Positions 1 to 7,465 are shown, counted from the stretch's first letter. The stretch: DNA of 9,286 nucleotides from Desulfobacteraceae bacterium (GCA_030612945.1 JAUWMY010000076.1:1-9286), one strand, 5' to 3'. Numbers and translations are program-made. The notes: a model not told the origin generated them from the letters alone.

Positions 1-33
1 CGTATGAAAAAGGTAAATCAGTTTGTAAAGCAT
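1..33 (-). CDS. mraY: Phospho-N-acetylmuramoyl-pentapeptide transferase MraY, first 11 codons (runs off the left edge)
   Basis: Directly after the murF stop codon, with no gap (TAG then ATG), an open frame begins on the minus strand and reads MLYKLIYLFHT to the window edge. MraY transfers phospho-MurNAc-pentapeptide from UDP to undecaprenyl phosphate at the inner membrane, giving lipid I. The assignment rests on three things: mraY normally follows murF in this cluster; the peptide resembles the usual MLYxLLYxLH start of MraY in related bacteria, as I remember it; and an AAAGG ribosome binding site lies 5 bases before the ATG, inside the end of murF. No catalytic residues are visible in so short a piece. 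The direct abutment suggests translational coupling with murF. Confidence 0.75.
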   Translation of the reverse strand, partial: MLYKLIYLFHT

Positions 34-1488
34 CTACGCCTTTTCTCCCAAGATCTCGGTATGGCCCTTTAGTCCCTCGACTACTTTCTCTAAAGCCATC
101 CTGCGGGAGGCCTTAAGAAAGATAATATCTCCTTCTCTCATCTCCTCCCTTATCCTTTTCACCATTTCTTCGTGCGTCTTTACCACTTGTGCATGTTTCT
201 TCTGCATTCCTGCCTTCACTGCCCCCCCGGTCATGTCGTGAGCGTGTTCCCCAATAGCCAGAAAGTGGTATGTGCCAAGCTCTGCGACCCTTTGTCCAGC
301 TTCCTGGTGTGCACGAACTGTGGCATCTCCCAGTTCCATCATTTCTCCAAGAGCCACAATTATTCTCGACCCTTTATCAGTCAACGCCTCGACAGATTCA
401 AGGGCAGCCTTCAGGGACAGGGGATTGGCATTATAGGTGTCGTCCACTACTGTGACACCCCCCAGAAGATGCATCACTGCAAACCTCCCCTTTATTCCTG
501 AAAAGCGGGCCAGGCCTTCAACAATATTCTCAGGCGGCTCATTGAGGCACAAGCAGACCGCAGCCGCAGCCAGGCTGTTCAAGACATTCTGGACGCCAGG
601 GACCCTTGTTCTCACCGGCCAGGAATCGCCCTGGTACTGGAGATCAAAAGAAATACCTTCTTTGCCCAGGTTCCTGATTCTGTGGGCCCTCACATGGTTT
701 TTTTCCCCGAGGCCAAATAAAAGCGCGTCTTTTCGGAAGATTGAAGCTGTTTTCACCAATAGTTCGTCATCGCCATTCAGGATTACCTTGCCTTTTGATG
801 ACAGATTTTCCACCAGTTCTACCTTTGCCCTGGCTACCCCTTCCAGATCTCCAAGTCCCTCAAGATGCACCATCCCAACATTAGTAATCACTCCCACATC
901 CGGATCTGCGATTTTAGTCAGTCGGGCGATCTCTCCAGGGTGATTCATGCCCATTTCCAACACCACCCTTCGGTATCTCTCATTTAGTTGTACAATGGTC
1001 AGGGGCAGGCCAATCAGGTTGTTATAGTTCCCTTGATTTTTTAATGTCTTCTGGCCCAATTCCAGTATGCTGGCCGCCATCTCCTTTGTGGTGGTCTTTC
1101 CTGCGCTGCCTGTGATTGCAACGAGCTGGACATCATGCTGCTGCCGCCACCATCTGGCCAGATCGCCAAGGGCCTGCAGGGTATTAGTTACGGTAATGAT
1201 AACCGGATCCGGAAACTCGGAAGTTAGAGATTTGTCTTTCCTGCCTTCCGACTTCCAGTAGTCCTTTTGGACCACGATCCCCGCAGCGCCTCGCTTGATT
1301 GCTCTTCCAACAAAATCGTGGCCATCGTATTGTTCTCCATTCAACGCCCAAAAGAGCTCACCAGCCCCTATGCTTCTCGAATCAGTGCTGAGCCCGCTCA
1401 ATATGGTTTGATGCTTTCCCGAAACCCAATCCCCATCCATCGGGATAACGATTTCTTTTGCGGTTATTTTACCCCATACAGCGGACAT
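34..1488 (-). CDS. murF: UDP-MurNAc-tripeptide--D-alanyl-D-alanine ligase MurF
   Basis: MurF adds the D-Ala-D-Ala dipeptide to UDP-MurNAc-tripeptide using ATP. This is the last cytoplasmic step of peptidoglycan precursor synthesis. The 484-residue protein has the three Mur-ligase domains: a substrate-binding N-terminal domain (about 28-115) with the STDSR and LNGEQYDGHDF motifs; a central ATPase domain with the P-loop ITGSAGKTTT (125-134, Lys131); and a C-terminal domain starting near 325 with the conserved DDTYNANP (349-356) and a late KASRRMALEKVV segment (459-470). Length is slightly above the usual 450-470. The ATG has an AAGGA site 5 bases upstream and lies 7 bp after the murE stop, so the start is well supported. 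DDTYNANP separates it from MurE, MurC and MurD. Nothing looks broken. Confidence 0.97.
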   Translation of the reverse strand: MSAVWGKITAKEIVIPMDGDWVSGKHQTILSGLSTDSRSIGAGELFWALNGEQYDGHDFVGRAIKRGAAGIVVQKDYWKSEGRKDKSLTSEFPDPVIITVTNTLQALGDLARWWRQQHDVQLVAITGSAGKTTTKEMAASILELGQKTLKNQGNYNNLIGLPLTIVQLNERYRRVVLEMGMNHPGEIARLTKIADPDVGVITNVGMVHLEGLGDLEGVARAKVELVENLSSKGKVILNGDDELLVKTASIFRKDALLFGLGEKNHVRAHRIRNLGKEGISFDLQYQGDSWPVRTRVPGVQNVLNSLAAAAVCLCLNEPPENIVEGLARFSGIKGRFAVMHLLGGVTVVDDTYNANPLSLKAALESVEALTDKGSRIIVALGEMMELGDATVRAHQEAGQRVAELGTYHFLAIGEHAHDMTGGAVKAGMQKKHAQVVKTHEEMVKRIREEMREGDIIFLKASRRMALEKVVEGLKGHTEILGEKA

Positions 1489-1495
1489 AAAATCC

Positions 1496-3067
1496 TTACG
1501 GATAAATTACTCCACCCGAACTTATTGAGATGTTACGATTATGGGTTGCAATTTCCAATTCTCGTACAGCCTCTGATGCCACTTCCCGATCATCGAAATG
1601 TTTTCTTTCTTTTCCGATGATCTGGTAGTCTTCGTGGCCTTTTCCGGCAATCAAGATAAGGTCACTTTCATAAGCCAATCCAATGGCCGACCGGATGGCT
1701 TTGCCCCGGTCCAGTTCAAGGATATACCCCGGTCCGGCCAGGTCTCCATCATCAGAAGCGCCCTCGAGCTTTTTTAGACCAGATTCATGCACACCTTCCT
1801 CGATCTGTGCTGCAATGGCTGCGGGATCTTCAGTCCGAGGGTTGTCTGAAGTAACAAAGGCCAGATCACTGTGCTCTCCGGCCACACGGCCCATTTCCCT
1901 GCGTTTTCCTTTGTCACGATCACCGCCGCACCCGAATACGGTAATCAATCTCCCCTTTGTGAGAGGCTTCACTGAACTTATTGCCTTTAATAAGGCGTCA
2001 GGCGTGTGTGCATAGTCCACAACAATCGCCAATGATTGCCTGTTTTTTACCAACTCCAAACGACCTGGAACTCCTTCAAGGCGTGCGATCCCTGAGGCCA
2101 CCACATTGAGATCAATCCCTAAACACAGGGCAGCAGCCGAAGCCGCCAGGATATTGTAAATGTTAAAGTCGCCGATGAGTGAGGAGTGTATGTCTATTTT
2201 ACCCGCAGTGGTTACCAGGCTGGCAGTCATACCGCTTCTGGTCAACTGAACCCTTTCTGCTCTCACGTCACGGTCTTTTTCAAGGCCATAGGTAACTACA
2301 TTTGCCTCTGTCAGCCTAATCAGCTCTTCTCCCTTAGGGTCATCCGCATTAATTACTGCCCATGTCAAATGATGAGGCCCCTTTTCTCCAAGACCCCGGA
2401 AAAGGAGGCTTTTTGCCTCAAAGTAATCTTCCATTGAATTGTGGTAATCCAGATGGTCCCTTGAAATATTTGTAAAAACTCCGACATGAAAAGGACAGCC
2501 CCTAACTCTTCCCAGGTGGAGCGCATGGGAAGAGACCTCCATGACCACATCTGTAACGCCCCCGTCTGCCATCTTTCGCAAAATACTCATAAGGTCCAGG
2601 GATTCCGGTGTTGTTACCGGCGCTTCCAGGGTTTGTCCCAAAAACCGGTAATTGATGGTGCCGATAACTCCAGGAACGGCCCCGGCAGCGGAAAGGATAG
2701 ATTCCAACACATAACTGGTTGTGGTTTTGCCATTGGTGCCTGTAATTCCGATCAGGGTCATTCCTTTGAAAGGTCGATTGTAAAAATTTACCGCAAGCCT
2801 GGATAATGCCTGCCGTGAGTTTGAGACCTGAACTATGGCAGCCTTTGTATCTGTCCATCTGGATTGCTCCAAAACCAATGCCACAGCTCCATTTTGAAGA
2901 GCGTTTTTTATAAAATCATGGCCATCCTCAGTCTGTCCCTTGAGGGCAACAAACAAATAGCCTGGCTTTACAGATCGAGAGTCATAGGCCAGACCCTTTA
3001 TTTCAATTTCAGAATTACCACGGAAATCACTAACTGCAATTCCGTCTAATAGTTTTCCTAATTGCAT
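1496..3067 (-). CDS. murE: UDP-MurNAc-L-Ala-D-Glu:meso-diaminopimelate ligase MurE
   Basis: MurE is the cytoplasmic ATP-dependent ligase that adds the third stem-peptide residue. The 523-residue protein shows the N-terminal uridine-binding domain (YDSR at 28-31, ALKGQTEDGHDF at 41-52), the P-loop GITGTNGKTTT (107-117, Lys114), the TTPES substrate loop (152-156), the lysine in FEAKS (Lys219) that is carbamylated in this family, DYAHTPD (351-357), and the C-terminal AGKGHE (474-479). DNPR at 408-411 is the known signature for meso-diaminopimelate rather than lysine, so the cell should make DAP-type peptidoglycan. The last 19 or so residues, after the usual family end near 504, form a short polar tail. 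The ATG lies 43 bp after the ftsI stop. No in-frame start exists further up before a TAA, and a GGA about 8 bases upstream is a modest ribosome site. Confidence 0.97.
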   Translation of the reverse strand: MQLGKLLDGIAVSDFRGNSEIEIKGLAYDSRSVKPGYLFVALKGQTEDGHDFIKNALQNGAVALVLEQSRWTDTKAAIVQVSNSRQALSRLAVNFYNRPFKGMTLIGITGTNGKTTTSYVLESILSAAGAVPGVIGTINYRFLGQTLEAPVTTPESLDLMSILRKMADGGVTDVVMEVSSHALHLGRVRGCPFHVGVFTNISRDHLDYHNSMEDYFEAKSLLFRGLGEKGPHHLTWAVINADDPKGEELIRLTEANVVTYGLEKDRDVRAERVQLTRSGMTASLVTTAGKIDIHSSLIGDFNIYNILAASAAALCLGIDLNVVASGIARLEGVPGRLELVKNRQSLAIVVDYAHTPDALLKAISSVKPLTKGRLITVFGCGGDRDKGKRREMGRVAGEHSDLAFVTSDNPRTEDPAAIAAQIEEGVHESGLKKLEGASDDGDLAGPGYILELDRGKAIRSAIGLAYESDLILIAGKGHEDYQIIGKERKHFDDREVASEAVRELEIATHNRNISISSGGVIYP

Positions 3068-3110
3068 TGTACGTTTCCGTTCTTCTGATCGCCTTTAGCC
3101 TTTAACCTCT

Positions 3111-5072
3111 TCATGCTGGCGGCCTGAAAACGACCTTTACCGTACGAACCCCTTGAAGTGGAGATCCCGGTTTTGGGTTCTGCTTAATCGCCATCCCCGT
3201 ACCTTCTAAAAGTATCTTCAGCCCCAGGGACCTTGCTTCGCTGATGACTTTTCTCATCCCGAGACCTCTGAAATCCGGGAGAAATCCTGTCTTTACTTCA
3301 ATGGGAACCCGGTCAGCCTGTGCTGAAATTGAACGACTACTGGCCTTTTCCCTGGCATCTATACCTTTGTCCGCCAATCTGATCTTTGGATTGACCTGGA
3401 GGTGATTTAAACACCACTGCCCTACCTCGCTGAAGACAGGCGCCGCCACCACGCCACCATAGGGAATGCCTCTTGGTTCATCAATAGCCACCAATATGAC
3501 CAGCCTGGGATGATCCACTGGGACAAAACCGGCAAAGGTGGCAACGTATTTTGTCCTGGAATATTGTTTGCTTTTCGGATCAACTTTTTGAGATGTCCCG
3601 GTTTTTCCTGCTACCCTGAAGCCGCTGATGGCCGCTTTCGGGCCTGTGCCTTCCTCGCCCACAACCCCCTCGAGAATCCCTGCGACCCTCCTGGCGGTCT
3701 GATACGAAATGACCCTCCGCACTACTTTCGGGCGAGTTTCCTTTGCCACGCCACCTGATTCATTCATAACCGCCTTAACCACGTAAGGGCGCATCAATTT
3801 TCCACCGTTTGCAATGGCCGCCATAGCCACAGCTATTTGCAATGAAGTGGCGGTCATCCCCTGGCCAAAAAACAGGTTGGCCTGGTCGATGGGTCTGGCT
3901 TTTTTGGGGGCACGAATAAAACCTTTCCTCTCACCCACCAGGTCAATGCCTGTCTTGGTTGCAAACCCGAAATTTTTTAAATATTCGTAAAACGTTTCAT
4001 AGCCGAGCTTCTGGCCAATCTTGATTGCGCCTATATTGCTTGAATGCACAATAATATCTGATACGCTCAGTGCGCCGTGTTTATGGGTATCGCGGATTAC
4101 ATTCCTACCGATCTTGTATTTGCCCTGTTCGCAGTCAAAACTGGTATTAGGTGTGACTACGTATTCATCCAAACACGCGGCCAGAAGAAAGGCCTTCAAG
4201 GTGGACCCGGGCTCGAAGCAATCCGTGATGATTCGGTTCCTCCATTGTGCTGGCCTGTATCTGGAAAAAATATTAGGATTGAACTCCGGAACCACGGCTA
4301 TGGCCAAAATTTCTCCTGTTTCCGGGTCTAAAACCAGGCAGTGACCGGATTTGGCCTTTGTTTTTTTTACCGCCGATTCAAGGACCTGTTGAGCCTTATA
4401 CTGGATGTCTTTGTCGATCGTGAGGATTAGATCGTGCATCCCATGGCCGGAAGTGATTGGCCTGCTGATAGAAAAAGGTCGACCCAGGGCATCTCGCATG
4501 TGAATAAGACTGTATTGGGGCCCTCTTAACAGCCGATCGTATCTCTTCTCAAGGCCTTCAAGCCCCTGGTTGTCAGTGCCGACAAATCCGATCAGGTGGG
4601 CTGCAATCTCTCGGCCAGGGTAATAACGCCTGGTTTCGTTGATCACGCCTACCCCGTCTAAGTCCAGGGCCTTAACCTCTGCGGCTCGATCAGGATCTAT
4701 TTTACGCTTTATCCACGCAAAGGAGCTTTTACTCTTCAGCAGTTTCAGGATCGTGCCCTGTTTTTCCTTGAGGATTCCAGAAAGGCGCCTGGCTGTTTTG
4801 ACTTTTTCCTTAATTCGATTCGGATGACTATAGATGGATCCAACTTCAATGCTCAGGGCCAGTTCGTGCCCCTCCCTATCGTAAATAGTACCGCGTGTCG
4901 GGGGGAGTTTCGTGGTCCCGATGTAGCCTGCACGCGCAATGTCTCCCAACCGATCTTTTTCCAGCACCTGGAGTTGATAGGCCCTGGCTGTAATTGTCCC
5001 TAATCCCATTAGAAAAAAAGCGGCAACCACATAAATGCGGAATCTGATCCACTTTTTTTCTTTTACCTTCAT
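3111..5072 (-). CDS. ftsI: Septal peptidoglycan transpeptidase FtsI (PBP3/class B PBP) with one C-terminal PASTA domain
   Basis: FtsI crosslinks septal peptidoglycan as partner of the glycosyltransferase FtsW. It has a short basic cytoplasmic tail (1-12), one membrane helix (about 13-31) and a periplasmic part. The pedestal (PBP dimer) domain starts with the PPTRGTIYDREG motif (57-68). The transpeptidase domain carries all three catalytic motifs: STLK (Ser290 nucleophile, Lys293), SSN (344-346) and KTGTS (490-494). Residues about 597-650 form a single PASTA domain (LPDFRGLGMRKVISEA opening). At 653 residues it is longer than the PASTA-less E. coli protein (588). A sporulation-type PBP (SpoVD) has a similar layout, but the neighbours argue for FtsI. 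The start overlaps the ftsL stop as ATGA with no clear ribosome site, so translation is probably coupled to ftsL. Confidence 0.95.
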   Translation of the reverse strand: MKVKEKKWIRFRIYVVAAFFLMGLGTITARAYQLQVLEKDRLGDIARAGYIGTTKLPPTRGTIYDREGHELALSIEVGSIYSHPNRIKEKVKTARRLSGILKEKQGTILKLLKSKSSFAWIKRKIDPDRAAEVKALDLDGVGVINETRRYYPGREIAAHLIGFVGTDNQGLEGLEKRYDRLLRGPQYSLIHMRDALGRPFSISRPITSGHGMHDLILTIDKDIQYKAQQVLESAVKKTKAKSGHCLVLDPETGEILAIAVVPEFNPNIFSRYRPAQWRNRIITDCFEPGSTLKAFLLAACLDEYVVTPNTSFDCEQGKYKIGRNVIRDTHKHGALSVSDIIVHSSNIGAIKIGQKLGYETFYEYLKNFGFATKTGIDLVGERKGFIRAPKKARPIDQANLFFGQGMTATSLQIAVAMAAIANGGKLMRPYVVKAVMNESGGVAKETRPKVVRRVISYQTARRVAGILEGVVGEEGTGPKAAISGFRVAGKTGTSQKVDPKSKQYSRTKYVATFAGFVPVDHPRLVILVAIDEPRGIPYGGVVAAPVFSEVGQWCLNHLQVNPKIRLADKGIDAREKASSRSISAQADRVPIEVKTGFLPDFRGLGMRKVISEARSLGLKILLEGTGMAIKQNPKPGSPLQGVRTVKVVFRPPA

Positions 5073-5437
5073 GGCAAGACAATAATTTGTTCGGGAGAGG
5101 GCTGCTTCAAGCCCAGTTTTTCGATTGCCAGAGTCTCCAGGTTCTGAGGTGATTTCAAAATTGCTATTTCCAGACGGAGCTTCCGGTTTGTTTCTCTGAG
5201 CTTCATCTCCTCCTTTTTTAACTGACTTAGATCGTACCCTATCTGGGTCCTTTCAAAGTTTGACCAGACATAACCGATACTGCTTCCCATAAACAGAAAC
5301 AGCATAAGTATGATCAGCAAAGCTTGTTTGCTTTTCATATTCAATCTTCGTTTCTTAATCCGGCAATTCTTGATGCGAACTCCTGTCTTGGCGTTTCTTG
5401 ATCGCACCATGTTCGAAACCCTCTCCGGTCTTGTCAT
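5069..5437 (-). CDS. ftsL: Cell division protein FtsL
   Basis: This is a small bitopic protein of 122 residues: a very basic cytoplasmic tail (1-37), one membrane helix (about 38-58, LLIILMLFLFMG core) and a periplasmic helix (about 62-97, QIGYDLSQLKKEEMKLRETN) with coiled-coil character, followed by the LAIEKLGLKQPSPEQIIVL type ending typical of FtsL/DivIC proteins. FtsL forms a complex with FtsB and FtsQ and activates FtsW-FtsI at the septum. Primary sequence is poorly conserved in the family, so the call rests on topology, size and position between rsmH and ftsI. The ATG lies 2 bp after the rsmH stop, with AAAGGG 7 bases upstream, which favours this start over in-frame ATGs at codons 10 and 34. 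Its stop overlaps the ftsI start by 4 bp. Confidence 0.9.
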   Translation of the reverse strand: MTRPERVSNMVRSRNAKTGVRIKNCRIKKRRLNMKSKQALLIILMLFLFMGSSIGYVWSNFERTQIGYDLSQLKKEEMKLRETNRKLRLEIAILKSPQNLETLAIEKLGLKQPSPEQIIVLP

Positions 5438-5439
5438 GG

Positions 5440-6375
5440 CTAAACCCTTTCTGCAACTCTCAATATAGCGCTGCGTGCCCTTGGGTTGTTCTTGATTTCG
5501 GTTCCACTCGGTTTGAGCCCTTTTTTAAAAAGACGCCTGAAAAGCGGCACCTTTCCACAAACGCAACGTGGAAATGCCGGCGGACATGTACATGGTCTCT
5601 CCCAGTTAACCATTGTCTGTTTGACAAGCCTGTCTTCAAGAGAATGGTAGGATAAAACAACCAGCCTCCCTCCCTTCGCCATTAGCGGGGGGATCTTATT
5701 TAAGAATGTTTCAAGGTTTTGTAATTCTCGATTGACTGCTATTCTTAGGGCCTGGAATGTCCGGGTGGCAGGATGTCTGGCCCAGGAACCATGAGACGAT
5801 GAAAACACCGATTTAACCACAGCCGCCAAGCGATATGAGGTTTCAATGGGGTTTTTCAGGCGTGCCCTGACTATGGCTTTTGCAATTGGTTTAGCCCGTC
5901 TTTCTTCACCATAGTCCTTAAATATACGTTCCAGATCCCTTGGTTCCAAGTTATTCACCAGATGAAGTGCTGTTAATTCATTTTCAGGGTCCATCCTCAT
6001 ATCAAGAGGCTCATTCCTGCTGAAACTGAAACCCCTGCCTGATTTTTCAAGCTGGTAAGAGGACATCCCAAGGTCTAATAAGACACCATCGATTGCCTTG
6101 CATCCCAAGTCTGCGAGGACCTTATCCATGTCTGCATAGTTTGCTTTCTTAATGCGGACGTTGTCACCGAGAAAGGCCATTCTTTTCTTTGATGTACTAA
6201 CTGCATCCGGGTCCATGTCCAGGCAGATTAATTGGCCTTTTTTCGACAGGCGCTTTCCGATGGCCTGGCTGTGACCCCCGTTACCAACGGTTCCGTCCAC
6301 ATAAGTGCCCTCAGGAATAGAAACAAGATACTTGACAACCTCATGAACGAGGACTGGTTGATGGAGGTATTCCAA
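5440..6375 (-). CDS. rsmH: 16S rRNA (cytosine-1402-N4)-methyltransferase RsmH (MraW)
   Basis: RsmH uses S-adenosylmethionine to methylate N4 of C1402 in the ribosomal P site. The 311-residue protein has the SAM-binding motif DGTVGNGGHS (27-36), the acidic LDMDPDA (52-58), LLDLGMSS (99-106), GFSF (115-118), PLDMRMD (123-129), HPATRTFQALRIAVNREL (201-218) and SYHSLEDR (242-249). It also has a cysteine cluster (Cys262, 264, 271, 273) and the closing NPRARSAILR (297-306). All are family hallmarks and the length is typical. The start is TTG: no ATG occurs before the first conserved motif, and AAGGG lies 7 bases upstream, overlapping the mraZ stop. The gap to mraZ is 10 bp and to ftsL 2 bp, consistent with one transcript. 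Confidence 0.97.
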   Translation of the reverse strand: MEYLHQPVLVHEVVKYLVSIPEGTYVDGTVGNGGHSQAIGKRLSKKGQLICLDMDPDAVSTSKKRMAFLGDNVRIKKANYADMDKVLADLGCKAIDGVLLDLGMSSYQLEKSGRGFSFSRNEPLDMRMDPENELTALHLVNNLEPRDLERIFKDYGEERRAKPIAKAIVRARLKNPIETSYRLAAVVKSVFSSSHGSWARHPATRTFQALRIAVNRELQNLETFLNKIPPLMAKGGRLVVLSYHSLEDRLVKQTMVNWERPCTCPPAFPRCVCGKVPLFRRLFKKGLKPSGTEIKNNPRARSAILRVAERV

Positions 6376-6382
6376 GTCTGGA

Positions 6383-6387
6383 CCCTT
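6383..6387 (-). promoter_or_regulatory. Ribosome binding site deciding the TTG start of rsmH
   Basis: AAGGG on the minus strand sits 7 bases before the TTG at 6375 and shares bases with the mraZ TAA stop (6386-6388). It supports the non-ATG start and suggests that ribosomes ending mraZ can re-initiate on rsmH. Confidence 0.7.
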
Positions 6388-6823
6388 AAATACCTAATTC
6401 TGAAAGGGACTCGCTGATCGCCGGGAAACTCTCTCTAACCCGCTGAAATTCCTCTTCCCACCTATCCTTTTCCCAGATCTCAAACCTTTTCAATTCTCCA
6501 ACAAGCACCACCTCTTTTTTCAGCCCTGCAATTGCTCTCAAATCCGGAGGGATTGTTATTCTTCCCTGTTTAATTGGACATTCCACGGCACCTGATATAA
6601 AATATCTAAGATAGGTATGGGCAGAACGGCTGAATTGGGGAAGATTCGAGGCCTTCTCCTCGATTACCCTCCAATCTGCTCTGGCAAAGGCCCACAGGCA
6701 CACGTCATGGTTGGTGACAACCAGACAATCATTGTCCCCCTGGTCCAACTCTTCCTTGAACCTGGCTGGGATTGCCAAACGGCCTTTGGCATCCAGTGTA
6801 TGTCTTGAGCGACCTCTAAACAT
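6386..6823 (-). CDS. mraZ: Transcriptional regulator MraZ
   Basis: MraZ is a DNA-binding protein that forms ring-shaped oligomers and represses the dcw cluster, including its own gene, by binding short direct repeats upstream. The 145-residue product from the ATG at 6823 begins MFRGRSRHTLDAKGRL, the standard family start. It contains two AbrB-like half-domains: DAKGRLAIPARF (11-22), and KQGRITIPPDLR (85-96), where the usual leading acidic residue is not obvious. A longer reading from a GTG at 6850 would add nine residues encoded by the operator repeats, about 12 bases after the predicted transcript start and without a ribosome site, so I reject it. No strong Shine-Dalgarno sits at normal spacing before the ATG (a GGAA is about 17 bases away), which would keep expression low. 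The gene heads the operon, 10 bp before rsmH. Confidence 0.96.
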   Translation of the reverse strand: MFRGRSRHTLDAKGRLAIPARFKEELDQGDNDCLVVTNHDVCLWAFARADWRVIEEKASNLPQFSRSAHTYLRYFISGAVECPIKQGRITIPPDLRAIAGLKKEVVLVGELKRFEIWEKDRWEEEFQRVRESFPAISESLSELGI

Positions 6824-6830
6824 GATAGAT

Positions 6831-6870
6831 TTTTTGACACTTCCTGACACTTTGTGACACTTTGTGACAC
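6831..6870 (-). promoter_or_regulatory. MraZ operator: four tandem 10-bp GTGTCA repeats
   Basis: On the minus strand four direct repeats follow without gaps: GTGTCACAAA (6870-6861), GTGTCACAAA (6860-6851), GTGTCAGGAA (6850-6841) and GTGTCAAAAA (6840-6831). The 10-bp period equals one DNA turn, so each copy faces the same side. Known MraZ boxes are short direct repeats with this period: TGGGN units spaced by 5 in E. coli, and AAAGTGT-type units in mycoplasmas, as I recall. The internal copies here read AAAGTGTC. The first copy overlaps the -10 box and the rest cover the transcript start and leader, an arrangement suited to repression. Binding itself is inferred. Confidence 0.85.
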
Positions 6871-6897
6871 TATACGTAACCCTCTGTAGTTTGTCAA
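6869..6897 (-). promoter_or_regulatory. Sigma70-type promoter of the mraZ/dcw operon
   Basis: The minus strand has TTGACA (6897-6892, perfect -35), a 17-bp spacer, and TATAGT (6874-6869, one mismatch to TATAAT). The predicted transcript start is near 6862, giving a leader of about 39 bases before the mraZ ATG. Upstream (6898-6950) is strongly A/T-rich with long T and A runs, as in UP elements. The -10 box shares its last two bases with the first MraZ-type repeat. Confidence 0.85.
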
Positions 6898-7089
6898 GAA
6901 AAAAAGCAAATTAATTAGATACTTGCACAGTTAATTTTTTTTATAATTTGAGCTCAATATGTTGTGGTCATATAGCGAGGTACCACTACATGATGCTATA
7001 GTCGGTAGGATTCTGTGGTTTTGCCGAGCCCTGCAGGTTTAATAATCTAATAATTTAATGCGAAGGTTGCGATTGGGCAGGGCAGGAGG

Positions 7090-7128
7090 GCGCTCCCCAT
7101 AAGCGCTAAGTTATTTTTACACCGGGAG
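7090..7128. repeat. Short nested inverted repeats (possible structured RNA or repeat fragment)
   Basis: GCGCT (7090-7094) and AGCGC (7102-7106) can form a 5-bp stem with a 7-base loop. Alternatively CTCCC (7093-7097) can pair with GGGAG (7124-7128) around a T-rich loop. The two pairings exclude each other. No gene or promoter is tied to them, and no function is claimed. Confidence 0.4.
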
Positions 7129-7155
7129 ACTGTGGAAGGATTACTGAAGAAAAAA

Positions 7156-7196
7156 TGAACATCGAACATCGAACGTCCAATCACGCCATGGCGTGA
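7156..7196. repeat. GAACRT heptamer array followed by a perfect 16-bp palindrome
   Basis: Three 7-bp units TGAACAT, CGAACAT and CGAACGT (7156-7176) are followed by CCAA and then TCACGCCATGGCGTGA (7181-7196), which equals its own reverse complement over all 16 bases. The palindrome shares its CGCC-NT-GGCG core with two later sites at 7284 and 7360. The region is non-coding. Confidence 0.75.
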
Positions 7197-7274
7197 AATG
7201 TTGAATGGGAAAAGATGAAGAAACAGAAGAATTAATTAAGATTTTCGTTACGAGTATCAAAACGGCTGAAAAGA

Positions 7275-7313
7275 AACCACGCCTTGGCGTGGTTGAATGT
7301 TCGGTATTGGATG
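7275..7313. repeat. Second palindrome of the CGCC-NT-GGCG type, with heptamer-like flank
   Basis: AACCACGCC (7275-7283) and GGCGTGGTT (7286-7294) are perfect 9-bp inverted arms separated by TT. The sequence continues in 7-base steps TTGAATG, TTCGGTA, TTGGATG (7293-7313). Its centre lies 96 bp after the centre of the first palindrome. Confidence 0.7.
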
Positions 7314-7332
7314 GGGTGTAAAAGAACCTGGG

Positions 7333-7367
7333 TTGAGCGGTTCAACGTTCAAGCCCGCCCTGGCGCG
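7333..7367. repeat. Third, degenerate CGCC-CT-GGCG palindrome with preceding heptamers
   Basis: GTTCAAC and GTTCAAG lead into CGCC (7356-7359), CT, GGCG (7362-7365). Only four base pairs of the arms remain perfect. The centre is 76 bp after the second palindrome. The same composite (GAAC-type 7-mers beside a CGCC/GGCG palindrome) occurs at 7156 and 7275. Confidence 0.5.
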
Positions 7368-7465
7368 ACGGCCGTTATCAGGAAATCAACCCGCTGGGTA
7401 TTTAAAAGTATATGCCATGAATCCATATCCTTGAAATCAGGTCTGGGCCAGGGGTTCCGGGTTGA

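Noticed and set aside
437..943. Plus-strand open frame of 168 codons opposite murF
   Set aside because: It lies antisense to a fully conserved murF, is rich in Ser/Arg/Pro as expected of a shadow frame, and has no ribosome site or family resemblance.
1496..1560. Frameshifted or extended C-terminus of murE
   Set aside because: The extra tail is only about 19 residues, reads cleanly to a TAA, and leaves the normal 7-bp gap and ribosome site for murF. A lineage-specific tail is simpler.
5069..5437. Later ATG starts for ftsL at 5410 or 5338
   Set aside because: AAAGGG sits 7 bases before the ATG at 5437, right after the rsmH stop. The later ATGs lack comparable sites and would remove most of the basic cytoplasmic tail.
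6824..6850. Longer mraZ reading from a GTG at 6850
   Set aside because: The extra nine codons are made of operator repeats, start about 12 bases after the predicted transcript start, and lack a ribosome site. The ATG at 6823 gives the standard MFRGRSxHTLDAKGR family start.
7156..7367. CRISPR array
   Set aside because: The repeated units are 7 bp or short palindromes with irregular spacing of 96 and 76 bp. There are no uniform 24-40 bp repeats and spacers, and no cas gene.
7358..7399. Peptide WRDGRYQEINPLGI ending in TAA on the plus strand, considered as a gene remnant
   Set aside because: It looks protein-like, but it is too short, its first codons fall in a palindrome, and I cannot match it to a family end. 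Unlike the deacetylase stump it has no flanking operon logic.
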